Assembly (NCBI RefSeq): GCF_920984665.1
Contig: NZ_CAKLBP010000001.1
Span: 462,858-526,857, forward strand
Direction: 5' to 3'
DNA from: Pedobacter sp. Leaf170
GTDB lineage: Bacteria; Bacteroidota; Bacteroidia; Sphingobacteriales; Sphingobacteriaceae
DNA: 64,000 nt
Each line of letters begins with the position of its first letter. Within the stretch, counting starts at the first letter, position 1. The position numbers and the translations under genes are program-made. The notes under the pieces were generated by a model that made no database searches, was not told where the DNA came from, and saw only the letters and a list, made by a program, of their open reading frames with translations. Of the stretch, positions 1 through 9,533 are shown piece after piece.

Positions 1-1
1 G

Positions 2-412
2 TCAAAATATATCGACTCTAAAAATCAATTTGAAAACTTATGGACAGATGGTTTTGGCAATCCGATTTTGTCAAAAGAAGAACATAAAAATCTTAAGGTA
101 TTACATTTTTACAGTCGATTTAATCCGCAATGGAATGATTTGGTTTGGAATGAAGCCTATGTAAAAGCTTTAATGCCAATCGTTCTGCAAAATGAAAAAC
201 CCGAAAATTTTGGTTTTGAAGCTAATGCCAACGACCAAAGAACTCTGCAAGCAAATCAATTAAATACAAAAAATAATAATTTTAAAGCAAGCGAATCTTC
301 ACTTAACATAAACGAATCCGTTTTGAAATATTTTTGGATTGCAGCTTTATTGATTTTTATTGTAGAGAGAATTTTATCATTCAGAAATAAAACAGATTAT
401 GCAAAAAACTGA
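2..412 (+). CDS. BatA-like membrane protein, C-terminal part
   Basis: The reading frame is open from the first bases of the window, so the 5' end lies outside; the TTG at 68 is only the first internal start-like codon. The visible C-terminus is polar, then has one hydrophobic segment near the end (KYFWIAALLIFIVERILSF) and a short basic tail. Large BatA/aerotolerance-type membrane proteins of Bacteroidota end this way and usually precede a DUF4175 gene, as here. The stop overlaps the next gene by 14 nt, which indicates an operon. Family assignment is inferred from this tail and the neighbours and is not proven. Confidence 0.6.
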   Translation, partial: SKYIDSKNQFENLWTDGFGNPILSKEEHKNLKVLHFYSRFNPQWNDLVWNEAYVKALMPIVLQNEKPENFGFEANANDQRTLQANQLNTKNNNFKASESSLNINESVLKYFWIAALLIFIVERILSFRNKTDYAKN

Positions 413-2531
413 AGGATTAAATTGGCTTCATAACCTCAGAACAAAGTGGATAATGTACCGCCTGCTCCACATTATTGCAATTTCCCTGGCGATTACATTG
501 GTACTAAGTGCCATTGCTGTAAATATTTTGAATTTTTCAATCTGGTCGGCAGCCTTAATATTTCTTTTGATAGGAACTGTGATTTTATTACTAAATCCCG
601 TTTGGAAGAAAAGCGATGATGACATCGCTAGATTTGTAAATTATAAGTATCCAGAAGTTGAAGAAAGCGCAGAATTACTGCTATTAGATGCTAAAGAATT
701 ACCAATGCTTCAAAAATTCCAAAGAGATAAGATTGAAGCAATAATACCGTGCCTGGAAAACCCAAAAGAAATCCAGGGCAAAATTTATATTTCAGGCTTA
801 ATCCTATTCATCGCATTATTTATCAGCTATGGTATTAGCAAAATCCCGGCAATAAAACATAACAAAAACCAGCCTACTGAAGCGCAAAACCTAATACCAG
901 CTATTAAAGAGAACATTTTACCAGAAATTGCCGATTTTAACTTAACCATCTTGCCTCCTGCTTACACGCAAAAAGCTTCGAGAAAACAGAAAATTTTTTC
1001 GATTAAATTAGAAGATGGCGCAAAAGTAAACTGGCAAATTGAAACCAATGTTGCGGCAAAAAAATTGAGTTTTATTTTTAATGATAAAGAAATCATCAAT
1101 CTTAAACCTAAAAACAATGCAAAGAGGGATTGGGAATTTTCTAAAACAATCAATAAAGCAGGTTTTTACCAGGTAGTTGTGGATGGAAAAAAATCAGACC
1201 TATATCAGATAGAATTAATAGCCGATTTACCGGTTTCAATAAAAATTACCCAACCAAAACAACACACAACAATTGACATTGGCCAACCGCAAAAATTCAC
1301 TTTAAAGGCAAATTTAAATGATGATTATGGCATAAAGGACGCATTTATTTCGGCAACAATGGCAAGTGGCAAGGGTGAAGGTGTAAGTTTTACGGAGAAA
1401 AGACTTTCGTTCGATACAAATTTTGGTAACCGGAAAAATGTTTCGCTAACTAAACTTTTTGATTTAAAATCTTTGGGTATGAAACCCGGTGATGAACTTT
1501 ATTTTTTCATCAAAGCAATGGATAATCATGGTCAATCTAGCCGATCGGATGTTTATTTTGTTTCTATTGTGGATACCACAGAATTAATGAGCCTTTCTGG
1601 AATGACGAATGGCGTTAACCTTGTGCCAGAATATTTTAGAAGTCAGCGGCAGATTATTATTGACACCGAAAAGCTACTTAAAGAACAATCTTCTATTCCT
1701 GCTGAAGCGTTTAAAACCAGAGCAAATAATTTAGGTATCGACCAAAAACTATTGCGTTTACGATACGGGCAATTTTTAGGGGAAGAAAATGAAACCGAAA
1801 TTGGTGGCGACCATGACGACCACGATGAGCATGTGGAACACAAAGGCGAAGAAGAAAAATTTGGCGATGTAACGGCCATAATGGACAAATATGCACATAA
1901 ACATGATATTGCAGAAGATGCAACATTTTTCGAACCTGAAATGAAGGCACAACTAAAAGCCGTTTTAACCGAAATGTGGAATTCAGAATTGCGCTTGCGG
2001 ACTTATAAACCTCAGGAAGCCTTGCCTTACGAATACAAAGCTTTAAGATTATTGAAAGATTTGCAACAAAAATCCAGAGCTTATGTTGCCAAAACAACCG
2101 TTAAAACAGCCTCATTAAAACCAGAAAAAAGATTGAGTGGCGAATTGGATAAAATCCTTCAACCTGTTCAAAAAATGAATTTTGAGCAAAAAGAATTGCG
2201 AATTAAACATTTAAAAAATGCACTCTCCATTTTAGAAAGTAAAAGAAATGGTGAAAAATTGAGTGAGGATGAAAGATTCAAACTAACGGAAACAGAAAAG
2301 TATATGATTGTAGCCGCAGCAGAGAATCCGGCCTCTTTTTTAAATGCCTTAACCAGTTTAAGAAGATTATCTGCGGCTAAAAAGGTTGTAGTAAGAGATA
2401 TTGATGTTGCCCAATCAGCCATCCAAAAAATGATAAAAGCCGAACCTGCAAAACCGCAATACAAAACCACTTTGCCTGCATCAACATTGTATCAAAGCTA
2501 TTTTAATAACCTAAATAAATCGGGCCGATAA
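399..2531 (+). CDS. DUF4175-family membrane protein
   Basis: A 710-residue protein with two hydrophobic segments near the N-terminus (about residues 20-40 and 45-65) and a third at about 130-146. A long extracytoplasmic region with beta-rich, Ig-like character (about 170-390) follows, then a helical, charged C-terminal half. Around residues 468-490 there is a stretch rich in His, Asp and Glu (bases about 1800-1860) that could bind metal. The start overlaps the preceding BatA-like gene by 14 nt and the stop lies 1 nt before the next ATG, so translation is probably coupled. Size, topology and position match the DUF4175 family of Bacteroidota. The biochemical role of the family is unknown to me. 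Confidence 0.7.
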   Translation: MQKTEGLNWLHNLRTKWIMYRLLHIIAISLAITLVLSAIAVNILNFSIWSAALIFLLIGTVILLLNPVWKKSDDDIARFVNYKYPEVEESAELLLLDAKELPMLQKFQRDKIEAIIPCLENPKEIQGKIYISGLILFIALFISYGISKIPAIKHNKNQPTEAQNLIPAIKENILPEIADFNLTILPPAYTQKASRKQKIFSIKLEDGAKVNWQIETNVAAKKLSFIFNDKEIINLKPKNNAKRDWEFSKTINKAGFYQVVVDGKKSDLYQIELIADLPVSIKITQPKQHTTIDIGQPQKFTLKANLNDDYGIKDAFISATMASGKGEGVSFTEKRLSFDTNFGNRKNVSLTKLFDLKSLGMKPGDELYFFIKAMDNHGQSSRSDVYFVSIVDTTELMSLSGMTNGVNLVPEYFRSQRQIIIDTEKLLKEQSSIPAEAFKTRANNLGIDQKLLRLRYGQFLGEENETEIGGDHDDHDEHVEHKGEEEKFGDVTAIMDKYAHKHDIAEDATFFEPEMKAQLKAVLTEMWNSELRLRTYKPQEALPYEYKALRLLKDLQQKSRAYVAKTTVKTASLKPEKRLSGELDKILQPVQKMNFEQKELRIKHLKNALSILESKRNGEKLSEDERFKLTETEKYMIVAAAENPASFLNALTSLRRLSAAKKVVVRDIDVAQSAIQKMIKAEPAKPQYKTTLPASTLYQSYFNNLNKSGR

Positions 2532-2532
2532 C

Positions 2533-4329
2533 ATGGATTTTAAGCTAATAGCCATTATAATTTGCTCAATATTGCTTGTTTTTTTACTATTTAAAGAATT
2601 TAGCAGAAATGATAAGGCAAGATTAATATGGCGGATTTTAGCCAGCATATTTTCTGTAGCCTCGCTCCTATTTCTTCTTATTCCGCTACAATACAAAACT
2701 TCAGCGAAGCAAAATTTAAATGAGATAAACTTAATAACTGAAGGCACAGAACCTGATTCAGCCTTAAAAATTAAATCAGCTAAATACAGTTTAAAAAATA
2801 CCGAAGCTACCGAGCTAAAACACGGCAAAACCATTCAAATACCAGATTTATTTTATTTTCTCAAAGAACATCCAGAGGTAAATAAGATAAATATTTATGG
2901 CTACGGCTTAAGTTTAAATGAATTAGAAAAGCTAAAGGATTTCCAGCTAAATTTTCACCCTTCAAATAATATTACTGGAATAATTGATGCAAACTGGCCT
3001 AACGAAATCAAAACAACAGCGCAGTTTTTGCTTCAGGGAATTTACAAAAACACAGAAAGCAATACAATTAAACTTTTACTTAATGGCTTAGGAAAGTCTA
3101 TCGATTCGGTTAACATTAAACCAAATGAAACGGTTAATTTTTCTTTCAAAACGCAGCCGAAACAAATTGGAAAAGCCGTTTTTAAGTTAATTGCTTTAAA
3201 CGGAAAAGATACCATTTCCAATGAGCCTGTTCCATTTATCGTAAATGAGCAGGCAGCAATGAAGGTTTTAATCCTTTCCTCATTCCCGGATTTTGAATAT
3301 AAATTTCTCAAAAAATGGCTATTTGATAATCAATACCCGCTTGCTTACAGGAGCAAGATTAGCAAGGATAAATACACAACAGATTTTTTAAACTTAAGTA
3401 ACGTAAACCTTAATAGCATAAACCAAGCAGCTTTAAAGCAATTTGATGTTTTAATTATTGATGAAGATGAAATCAGTTCGCTTTCAGGCGCTGAAAAATC
3501 AACTATGCAAACAGCTATGAATAATGGTTTGGGTGTAATTATCAGAATTGCAAATCCAAAATCTTCAGGTTTTATTAGTGATAAATTTTCGAGGTTTGAA
3601 GTGCCTTTGCAAAAAGATAAAGGCTTGATACCCATAATTAAAGATGATGCAAAAAAGTTTAACAAATTACCATACGACCAAAGGCTTTTCCTGAAAGCTT
3701 CGGAAAATAACCAAACCATAGTAATTGATAATAATGCAAAGATATTGGTGACAAGCAAATTAAATGGTTTAGGAAAATTGACGGCCAGTACATTGTCTTC
3801 TACCTACAACTGGATGCTTGCCGGAAATGAAGCAGATTATTCGGCCTATTGGTCGGCTTTGTTATCTAAAACTGCTCGTAAAAAGGCTAAGAATTTAGCT
3901 TTTAAGGTTTTGCCTAAAATTCCTGTAGTTAATCATCGTACAAATTTTGTTATTGATTTAGCCCAAAATAATAAAGTACCAACAATAAAGATGAATGGCT
4001 TAGTACTTGCACCACGCCAAAATATGGAATTACCTTTTCAATGGGATGTTACTAATTGGCCGAAAACACAAGGTTGGAATACATTAAATATTAATCAAAC
4101 TACAGCATCTGTTTATATTTATGCTAAACAAAACTGGCAAACTTTAAGAAATTACTCCTTAATCAAACAAAATGAAAGATTTGTTCAGAACAACCTCAAA
4201 CAATTATCTAAGGCGAAAATTTCTGAACAAATAACGGTTAATGAAGTATCCAAATGGTGGATTTTTATAACATTCATCCTGTCAACCGGGTTTTTATGGT
4301 TCGAATCGAGGGTTTTAAGAAAAAATTAG
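2533..4329 (+). CDS. membrane protein with GATase-like central domain
   Basis: A 598-residue protein with two N-terminal membrane segments (about residues 4-22 and 32-50), a large middle region, and a C-terminal membrane segment (about 573-590) followed by a short basic tail. From about residue 235 (MKVLILSSFPDFEYKFL) the sequence reads like the class I glutamine-amidotransferase-like fold that BatA-type operons often carry. I see no catalytic Cys-His pair, so it is probably not an amidotransferase. It starts 1 nt after the DUF4175 stop and is co-transcribed with it. A structural or scaffolding role in the envelope is inference only. Confidence 0.55.
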   Translation: MDFKLIAIIICSILLVFLLFKEFSRNDKARLIWRILASIFSVASLLFLLIPLQYKTSAKQNLNEINLITEGTEPDSALKIKSAKYSLKNTEATELKHGKTIQIPDLFYFLKEHPEVNKINIYGYGLSLNELEKLKDFQLNFHPSNNITGIIDANWPNEIKTTAQFLLQGIYKNTESNTIKLLLNGLGKSIDSVNIKPNETVNFSFKTQPKQIGKAVFKLIALNGKDTISNEPVPFIVNEQAAMKVLILSSFPDFEYKFLKKWLFDNQYPLAYRSKISKDKYTTDFLNLSNVNLNSINQAALKQFDVLIIDEDEISSLSGAEKSTMQTAMNNGLGVIIRIANPKSSGFISDKFSRFEVPLQKDKGLIPIIKDDAKKFNKLPYDQRLFLKASENNQTIVIDNNAKILVTSKLNGLGKLTASTLSSTYNWMLAGNEADYSAYWSALLSKTARKKAKNLAFKVLPKIPVVNHRTNFVIDLAQNNKVPTIKMNGLVLAPRQNMELPFQWDVTNWPKTQGWNTLNINQTTASVYIYAKQNWQTLRNYSLIKQNERFVQNNLKQLSKAKISEQITVNEVSKWWIFITFILSTGFLWFESRVLRKN

Positions 4330-4416
4330 CGATTGAAACTAAAATGTTATACATAAAATAGTCAAAAAAGTGCATTAATGGCTATATTGGTATCGTAATC
4401 AACTAAACTGAACCAA

Positions 4417-6051
4417 TTGAAAAGAAAAGATTTCCTCTATTTATCCGGAATGGGTATGGGTGCACTATTGCTTCCCGATCTTTCCGCATTTGGAACACCA
4501 ATCGATCCGCTCCAGGCGCTTGATGGTGTTGATGTAAAGATTAAAAAAGAATTAGCCGATGTGGCCCTTAATGCCGCCAAATCCAAAGGCGCAACTTATG
4601 CTGATATTCGCATTGGCCGTTACTTAAACCAGTTTGTCGCCACCCGCGAAAAGCGTGTACAAGGTGTAGCCAACACCGAATCTTTCGGCGTTGGTATTCG
4701 CGTACTGGCAAATGGATGCTGGGGTTTTGCTGCAACAAACAATGTAACTAAAGATGCAATTGCTAAAGCCGCCGAACAAGCGGTTGCCGTAGCTAAAGCC
4801 AATGCAAAAATTCAAGGCGAACCTGTACAACTTGCACCTCAAAAAGGTTATGGCGAGGTGAGCTGGAAAACGCCAATAGAAATTAATGCCTTTGAAGTGC
4901 CCGTTAAAGAAAAAGTAGATCTACTTTTAAACGTTAACGATGTGGCCATGCAAAATGGTGCAAATTTTGTAAACTCTGTAATTTTTGCTGTAAATGAGCA
5001 AAAGTATTTTGCATCAACCGATGGTTCTTACATAGACCAGGATGTACACCGAATTTACCCGAACTTTAATGTGACTAGAATTGATAGAGCTTCCGGACAA
5101 TTCAAAACCCGAAACTCTTTAAGTTCGCCAATGGGTAAAGGCTATGAGTATATGCATGCTCGCCCTGAAGATAAAGTTAGTGGCGTTGTAACCCGTTACA
5201 AAGGTCGTTACGATATGCTTGAAGATGTTAAAGAAGCGGCTCGTGTTGCTTCTGAGAAAATCAAAGCAAAATCTGTAGAACCAGGCAAATACGATTTGGT
5301 TTTAGACCCTTCTCACCTTTGGTTAACCATCCACGAATCTGTAGGGCACCCAACTGAATTAGATAGAGTTTTAGGTTATGAAGCAAACTACGCTGGCACG
5401 AGTTTCTTAACGCTTGATAAATGGGAATCTAAAAAATTCAAATTTGGTAGCGATAAGGTAAATATTGTGGCTGATAAAACACAGGTTGGCTCTTTAGGTG
5501 CCGTGGGTTATGATGATGAAGGTGTAAAATGCAAGAAATGGGATTTGATTAAAGACGGTACGCTGGTAAGTTACCAGGCTATTCGAGATCAGGCTCATAT
5601 CATTGGTTTAACTGAATCAAATGGTTGTTGCTACTCTCAAGGTTGGGATGATGTTCAGTTTCAGCGTATGCCAAATGTTTCGCTTCAGCCAGGTAAAGAA
5701 AAACTTTCGGTTGATGACATGATTAAAAATGTTGAAAAAGGCATTTACATCATTGGCGATGGCAGTTTCTCTATAGACCAGCAACGGTATAACTTCCAGT
5801 TTGGCGGACAAATTTTCTACGAAATTAAAGAAGGAAAAATTGTTGGCATGTTAAACGATGTTGCTTACCAGGCAAATACTCAAGAGTTTTGGAACTCTTG
5901 TAACGCAATTTGCGATGAAAGTGATTATCGTTTAGGTGGTTCATTTAACGATGGAAAAGGACAACCGAGCCAGAGTAGTGCAGTTTCTCACGGAAGCTCA
6001 ACCACAAGATTTAATGGAGTTAATGTTATCAATACAGCAAGAAAAATATAA
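4417..6051 (+). CDS. tldD: TldD-family metalloprotease, copy 1
   Basis: A TldD-type zinc metalloprotease of 544 residues. The family signature HExxxH is present as HESVGH (His306, Glu307, His311). TldD works with TldE/PmbA to degrade or process unfolded or modified peptides (microcin B17 maturation and CcdA turnover in E. coli). The start is a TTG at 4417; no ATG lies nearby upstream, and the paralogue at 7658 also begins with TTG at the same homologous point. The N-terminus (KRKDFLYLSGMGMGALLLP) resembles a Tat signal with the second Arg of the twin replaced by Lys. E. coli TldD has no such signal. The gene lies 2 nt upstream of tldE and 87 nt downstream of the membrane-protein gene. Confidence 0.9.
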   Translation: MKRKDFLYLSGMGMGALLLPDLSAFGTPIDPLQALDGVDVKIKKELADVALNAAKSKGATYADIRIGRYLNQFVATREKRVQGVANTESFGVGIRVLANGCWGFAATNNVTKDAIAKAAEQAVAVAKANAKIQGEPVQLAPQKGYGEVSWKTPIEINAFEVPVKEKVDLLLNVNDVAMQNGANFVNSVIFAVNEQKYFASTDGSYIDQDVHRIYPNFNVTRIDRASGQFKTRNSLSSPMGKGYEYMHARPEDKVSGVVTRYKGRYDMLEDVKEAARVASEKIKAKSVEPGKYDLVLDPSHLWLTIHESVGHPTELDRVLGYEANYAGTSFLTLDKWESKKFKFGSDKVNIVADKTQVGSLGAVGYDDEGVKCKKWDLIKDGTLVSYQAIRDQAHIIGLTESNGCCYSQGWDDVQFQRMPNVSLQPGKEKLSVDDMIKNVEKGIYIIGDGSFSIDQQRYNFQFGGQIFYEIKEGKIVGMLNDVAYQANTQEFWNSCNAICDESDYRLGGSFNDGKGQPSQSSAVSHGSSTTRFNGVNVINTARKI

Positions 6052-6053
6052 TT

Positions 6054-7370
6054 ATGGCCATATTAAGTAAAGAAGAAGTCCAGGCGATATTAAAAAAAGT
6101 AATCGGTTTCTCTAAAGCCGAATTTTGCGAGGTAAGCTTAAGGGGCAATGATGGCGGAAACATTCGTTATGCCCGTAATGCAGTTTCAACCGCCGGACAA
6201 ATCAGTACCATGAGTTTAGGCGTAAGCTCAACTTTTGGAAAGAAAACAGGCTCAGCATCTATAAATGAATTTGATGATGCATCCTTACAAAAAGTAGTTA
6301 AGCGAGCTGAAGAATTAGCAATGCTTGCGCCAGAAAACCCTGAGTTTATGCCACTTTTAGGTCCGCAAACATTTGCAGAATCTAAAACCTACAATGCCAA
6401 TACGGCTGCAATTACGCCAGATACAAGAGCAGAAATGGTGGGCAAAAGCTTAAGCGTTTCAAAAGCCGCTGGCTTAGATGCTGCAGGTTTCTTAGAAAAC
6501 TCTACCAGCTTCACTGCAATAATGAACTCTAAAGGTTTGTTTGCATATAACAAAGGTACAAGCGTTTCCTTCTCCGTTACAGTTAGAAATAAACAAGGAA
6601 CGGGTTCGGGTTATGTTGAGCAGGAGTTTAACGACCTCGCTAAAATGGATACACTTGCATTAAGCAAAATTGCTGCAAGTAAAGCCAATGGTTCTGCTGG
6701 TGCTAAAGCCATTGAACCGGGAAAATATACTGTTATTTTAGAACCCCTTGCTGCAAGCGATATGCTTGGTAATATGTTTAGAGGTTTTGATGCCCGCAGT
6801 GCGGATGAAGGCAGAAGTTTTATGAGCAAAAAAGGTGGTGGTACGCGTTTAGGCGAACAACTTTTCTCAGAAAATGTAAATATTTATTCAGATCCATTAA
6901 ATCCTGAGTTGCCATCTTCAACCTGGAGTGGCGATGGTATACCGTTAAAAAGAACACAATGGGTAGAAAAAGGTGTTGTTAAAAACCTTTCTTATTCAAG
7001 ATATTGGGCTGCTCAAAAAAATGTACAACCTTTACCTTTCAGTCGTAGCATTGTTATGGAAGGTGGTACACAATCTCTCGAAGATTTAATTAAAAGCACT
7101 GAGAAAGGTATTTTAGTAACCCGATTCTGGTATATACGTTCTGTAGACCCACAAACGTTATTATTAACCGGTTTAACCCGTGATGGTACTTTTTACATTG
7201 AAAATGGCGAGATTAAATTCCCGATTAAGAACTTCAGATTTAATGAAAGCCCGGTAATTATGCTTAACAATGTTGAAGCATTAGGCAAACCAGTAAGAAC
7301 TGGAAGTGGTTTAATCCCACCGATGAAAATCCGTGATTTTACTTTTACATCTTTATCTGATGCGGTTTAA
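6054..7370 (+). CDS. pmbA: TldE/PmbA-family protein
   Basis: A 438-residue TldE/PmbA-type subunit, the usual partner of TldD. It shares the family fold but lacks the HExxxH metal motif, as TldE proteins do. C-terminal family features are visible around residues 320-420 (TEKGILVTRFWYIRSVDPQT, then GTFYIENGEIKFPIKNFRFN). The ATG lies 2 nt after the tldD stop, so the two are translationally linked. It has no signal peptide or Tat motif, unlike the TldD copies on either side. If the TldD proteins are exported, TldE would have to be carried along with them, or the signals are not used. Confidence 0.9.
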   Translation: MAILSKEEVQAILKKVIGFSKAEFCEVSLRGNDGGNIRYARNAVSTAGQISTMSLGVSSTFGKKTGSASINEFDDASLQKVVKRAEELAMLAPENPEFMPLLGPQTFAESKTYNANTAAITPDTRAEMVGKSLSVSKAAGLDAAGFLENSTSFTAIMNSKGLFAYNKGTSVSFSVTVRNKQGTGSGYVEQEFNDLAKMDTLALSKIAASKANGSAGAKAIEPGKYTVILEPLAASDMLGNMFRGFDARSADEGRSFMSKKGGGTRLGEQLFSENVNIYSDPLNPELPSSTWSGDGIPLKRTQWVEKGVVKNLSYSRYWAAQKNVQPLPFSRSIVMEGGTQSLEDLIKSTEKGILVTRFWYIRSVDPQTLLLTGLTRDGTFYIENGEIKFPIKNFRFNESPVIMLNNVEALGKPVRTGSGLIPPMKIRDFTFTSLSDAV

Positions 7371-7657
7371 TCATATTATTTAATTCGTTGTTGCGAAGGA
7401 AATCAGTTTCCAACCAAAACCAATATTAAATTGGTCGTCATTGAGAGTCATGATTTGAGCGAGCCGAAGCAATCTGATTTGTGTAAGAAGAGATTGCTTC
7501 GTGCCTCGCAATGACGATAGTAAGAAAAGTATCAATTATCTCTCCATACTGCTGCGCTCAGTCGAGATGACGTCTATAGCGAACGAATCAGAATTGCTCT
7601 GTACCTAGCAATGACGAGATTATAATCAGATATCAAAACCCATAAAAAACATTACAA
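7371..7657. repeat. intergenic region with dispersed GATTGCTTCG-type repeats
   Basis: This 287-bp gap between tldE and the second tldD holds no gene. It contains both halves of a dispersed inverted repeat: GCGAGCCGAAGCAATCTGAT at about 7459-7478 and AGATTGCTTCGTGCCTCGCA at 7491-7510, ending in ATGACG. A degraded copy lies at about 7590-7617, and a further fragment (TCGAGATGACG) at about 7561-7571. Related copies occur near 19.76, 46.5, 58.28 and 62.8 kb. Confidence 0.7.
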
Positions 7658-9298
7658 TTGAGAAGAAGAGATTTTTTATACATGACTGGTGTAGGTGTCG
7701 GCACAACCATACTACCCAATTTATCTGCCTTTGGTAAAATCATTTCTGTGGAGGAAGCCTTAACACCCGTTGATGTTGCCTTGAAAAAGAAAATGGCCGA
7801 TGTTGCGTTAAATGCTGCCAAAAGCAAAGGCGCAACTTATGCCGATGTTCGCATTGGCAGATATTTAAACCAGGTTGTTGCAACTCGCGAAACCAGGGTA
7901 GAAAACATTTCAAATTCAGAATCTTATGGTTTGGGTGTTCGGGTTATCGCAAATGGAAGCTGGGGCTTTGCTGCCACAAATAATTTAGATAATACAAGCA
8001 TTGCCAAAGCGGCCGAGGCTGCAGTGGCAATTGCAAAAGGCAATTCAAAGTTAATGGAAGAACCCGTGCAGTTGGCGGCTCAGCGAGGATTTGGAGAGGT
8101 AAGCTGGAAAACGCCAATCGAAATTAACGCTTTTGAAGTGCCTATAAAAGACAAGGTAGATTTACTTTTAAACGTTAACAACGAAGCTTTAAAAGGTGGT
8201 GCAAAATTCATCAACTCAAATCTTTTTATGATAAATGAGCAAAAGTATTTTGCTTCTACAGATGGCTCTTACATCGACCAGGATATTCATCGCATTTGGC
8301 CAACCTTTACCCTAACAAAAACAGATGCGGCAAGCGGAAAATTTGAAACCCGAAATGCTTTAAGCGCACCAATGGGAATGGGATTTGAATATCTCAAACC
8401 AAAAGATGAAGAGAAAATTAAAGGCGGCCCGGTAACGATGTACAAAAAACGTTACGATATTTTGGAAGATGTTCGCGAAGCTGCAGTGCATGTTGATGAA
8501 AAGCTTAAAGCAAAACCAGTTGCCCCCGGAAAATACGATTTGGTTTTAGACCCTTCTCACTTATTTTTAACCATACACGAATCCGTTGGACACCCGACTG
8601 AATTGGATCGCGTTTTAGGTTATGAAGCAAACTACGCTGGCACGAGTTTCCTTACGCTTGATAAATGGGAATCGAAAAAATTCAACTTTGGTAGTAAAGA
8701 GGTAAATATCCTGGCGGATAAAACTGAAACTGGCTCATTAGGTGCTGTTGGTTACGATGATGAAGGCGTAAAATGTGGTAATTGGGATATTATTAAGGAT
8801 GGAATTTTGGTAAACTATCAAACCATTCGAGACCAGGCCCATATCCTTGGACTTAAAGAATCGCAAGGTTGTTGCTATGCAGATAGTTGGGATAGCATTC
8901 AGTTTCAAAGAATGCCAAATGTTTCATTAGCACCTGGAAATGCGGCATTAAGTGCGGCAGATATGGTCAAGAATGTGGAGAAAGGCATTTATATGTTCGG
9001 TAGAAACTCTTATTCTATTGACCAGCAACGTTATAACTTTCAGTTCAGTGCCCAGTTAGCTTACGAGATTAAAGAAGGTAAAATTGTTGGCATGCTAAAA
9101 GATGCCGCTTATCAGGCAAATACTCAGGAATTCTGGAATTCTTGTGTGCAACGTTGCGATAAAAATGATTACCGTTTAGGTGGAACTTTTTCTGATGGAA
9201 AAGGACAACCCGGACAAGCAAGTGCCGTTTCTCATGGCAGCCCTACAACTCGCTTTAATGGTGTTAACGTAATTAACACAGGCAGAAGATTGGGTTAA
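7658..9298 (+). CDS. tldD: TldD-family metalloprotease, copy 2 (Tat signal)
   Basis: A 546-residue paralogue of the TldD at 4417, collinear over its whole length. HExxxH is intact (His307, Glu308, His312). It starts with TTG at 7658. The N-terminus RRRDFLYMTGVGVGTTILP has a true twin-arginine motif (R3-R4-D-F-L) followed by a weakly hydrophobic stretch, so export by the Tat system is plausible. A 39-nt block (5368-5406 and 8612-8650) is identical in the two copies including synonymous positions, which suggests recent duplication or gene conversion. It probably uses the single TldE encoded between the copies. A hairpin terminator follows directly. Confidence 0.9.
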   Translation: MRRRDFLYMTGVGVGTTILPNLSAFGKIISVEEALTPVDVALKKKMADVALNAAKSKGATYADVRIGRYLNQVVATRETRVENISNSESYGLGVRVIANGSWGFAATNNLDNTSIAKAAEAAVAIAKGNSKLMEEPVQLAAQRGFGEVSWKTPIEINAFEVPIKDKVDLLLNVNNEALKGGAKFINSNLFMINEQKYFASTDGSYIDQDIHRIWPTFTLTKTDAASGKFETRNALSAPMGMGFEYLKPKDEEKIKGGPVTMYKKRYDILEDVREAAVHVDEKLKAKPVAPGKYDLVLDPSHLFLTIHESVGHPTELDRVLGYEANYAGTSFLTLDKWESKKFNFGSKEVNILADKTETGSLGAVGYDDEGVKCGNWDIIKDGILVNYQTIRDQAHILGLKESQGCCYADSWDSIQFQRMPNVSLAPGNAALSAADMVKNVEKGIYMFGRNSYSIDQQRYNFQFSAQLAYEIKEGKIVGMLKDAAYQANTQEFWNSCVQRCDKNDYRLGGTFSDGKGQPGQASAVSHGSPTTRFNGVNVINTGRRLG

Positions 9299-9345
9299 AA
9301 AAAATAATCAATCGTTATAAATTGGCGGTTGATTATTTTTTCTCA
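9299..9345 (+). terminator. terminator after second tldD
   Basis: Inverted repeat with arms 9299-9314 and 9326-9341 (one mismatch), starting at the tldD stop codon. The second arm ends in a run of T, so it fits an intrinsic terminator and is A-rich on the other flank. Confidence 0.75.
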
Positions 9346-9449
9346 GAACAAAATATGCCCTTACAACTTCAATATGTATAAATACTTACATTTTCAATAA
9401 TGTAATGCTTCATAATTCTCCAAGTTTTTAAAGGTTAACACCAATACTA

Positions 9450-9481
9450 TTTGGAAATAAGGTTATTAGCGCCTACTTTCG
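9450..9481 (+). promoter_or_regulatory. Bacteroidota-type promoter of histidine kinase gene
   Basis: TTTG at 9450-9453, 20 nt, then TACTTTCG at 9474-9481. This fits the Bacteroidota consensus TTTG / TAnnTTTG apart from one base in the -7 box. It predicts transcription starting near 9486, about 48 nt before the ATG at 9534. Confidence 0.55.
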
Positions 9482-9533
9482 TTAATCATACTAACATTTT
9501 TTTTATCATCTCACTACAATCATCCCAGAGTTA

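Noticed and set aside
1711..2097. 128-codon open frame on the minus strand
   Set aside because: It lies fully antisense to the DUF4175 gene, and its sequence is low-complexity in a way explained by the plus-strand codons.
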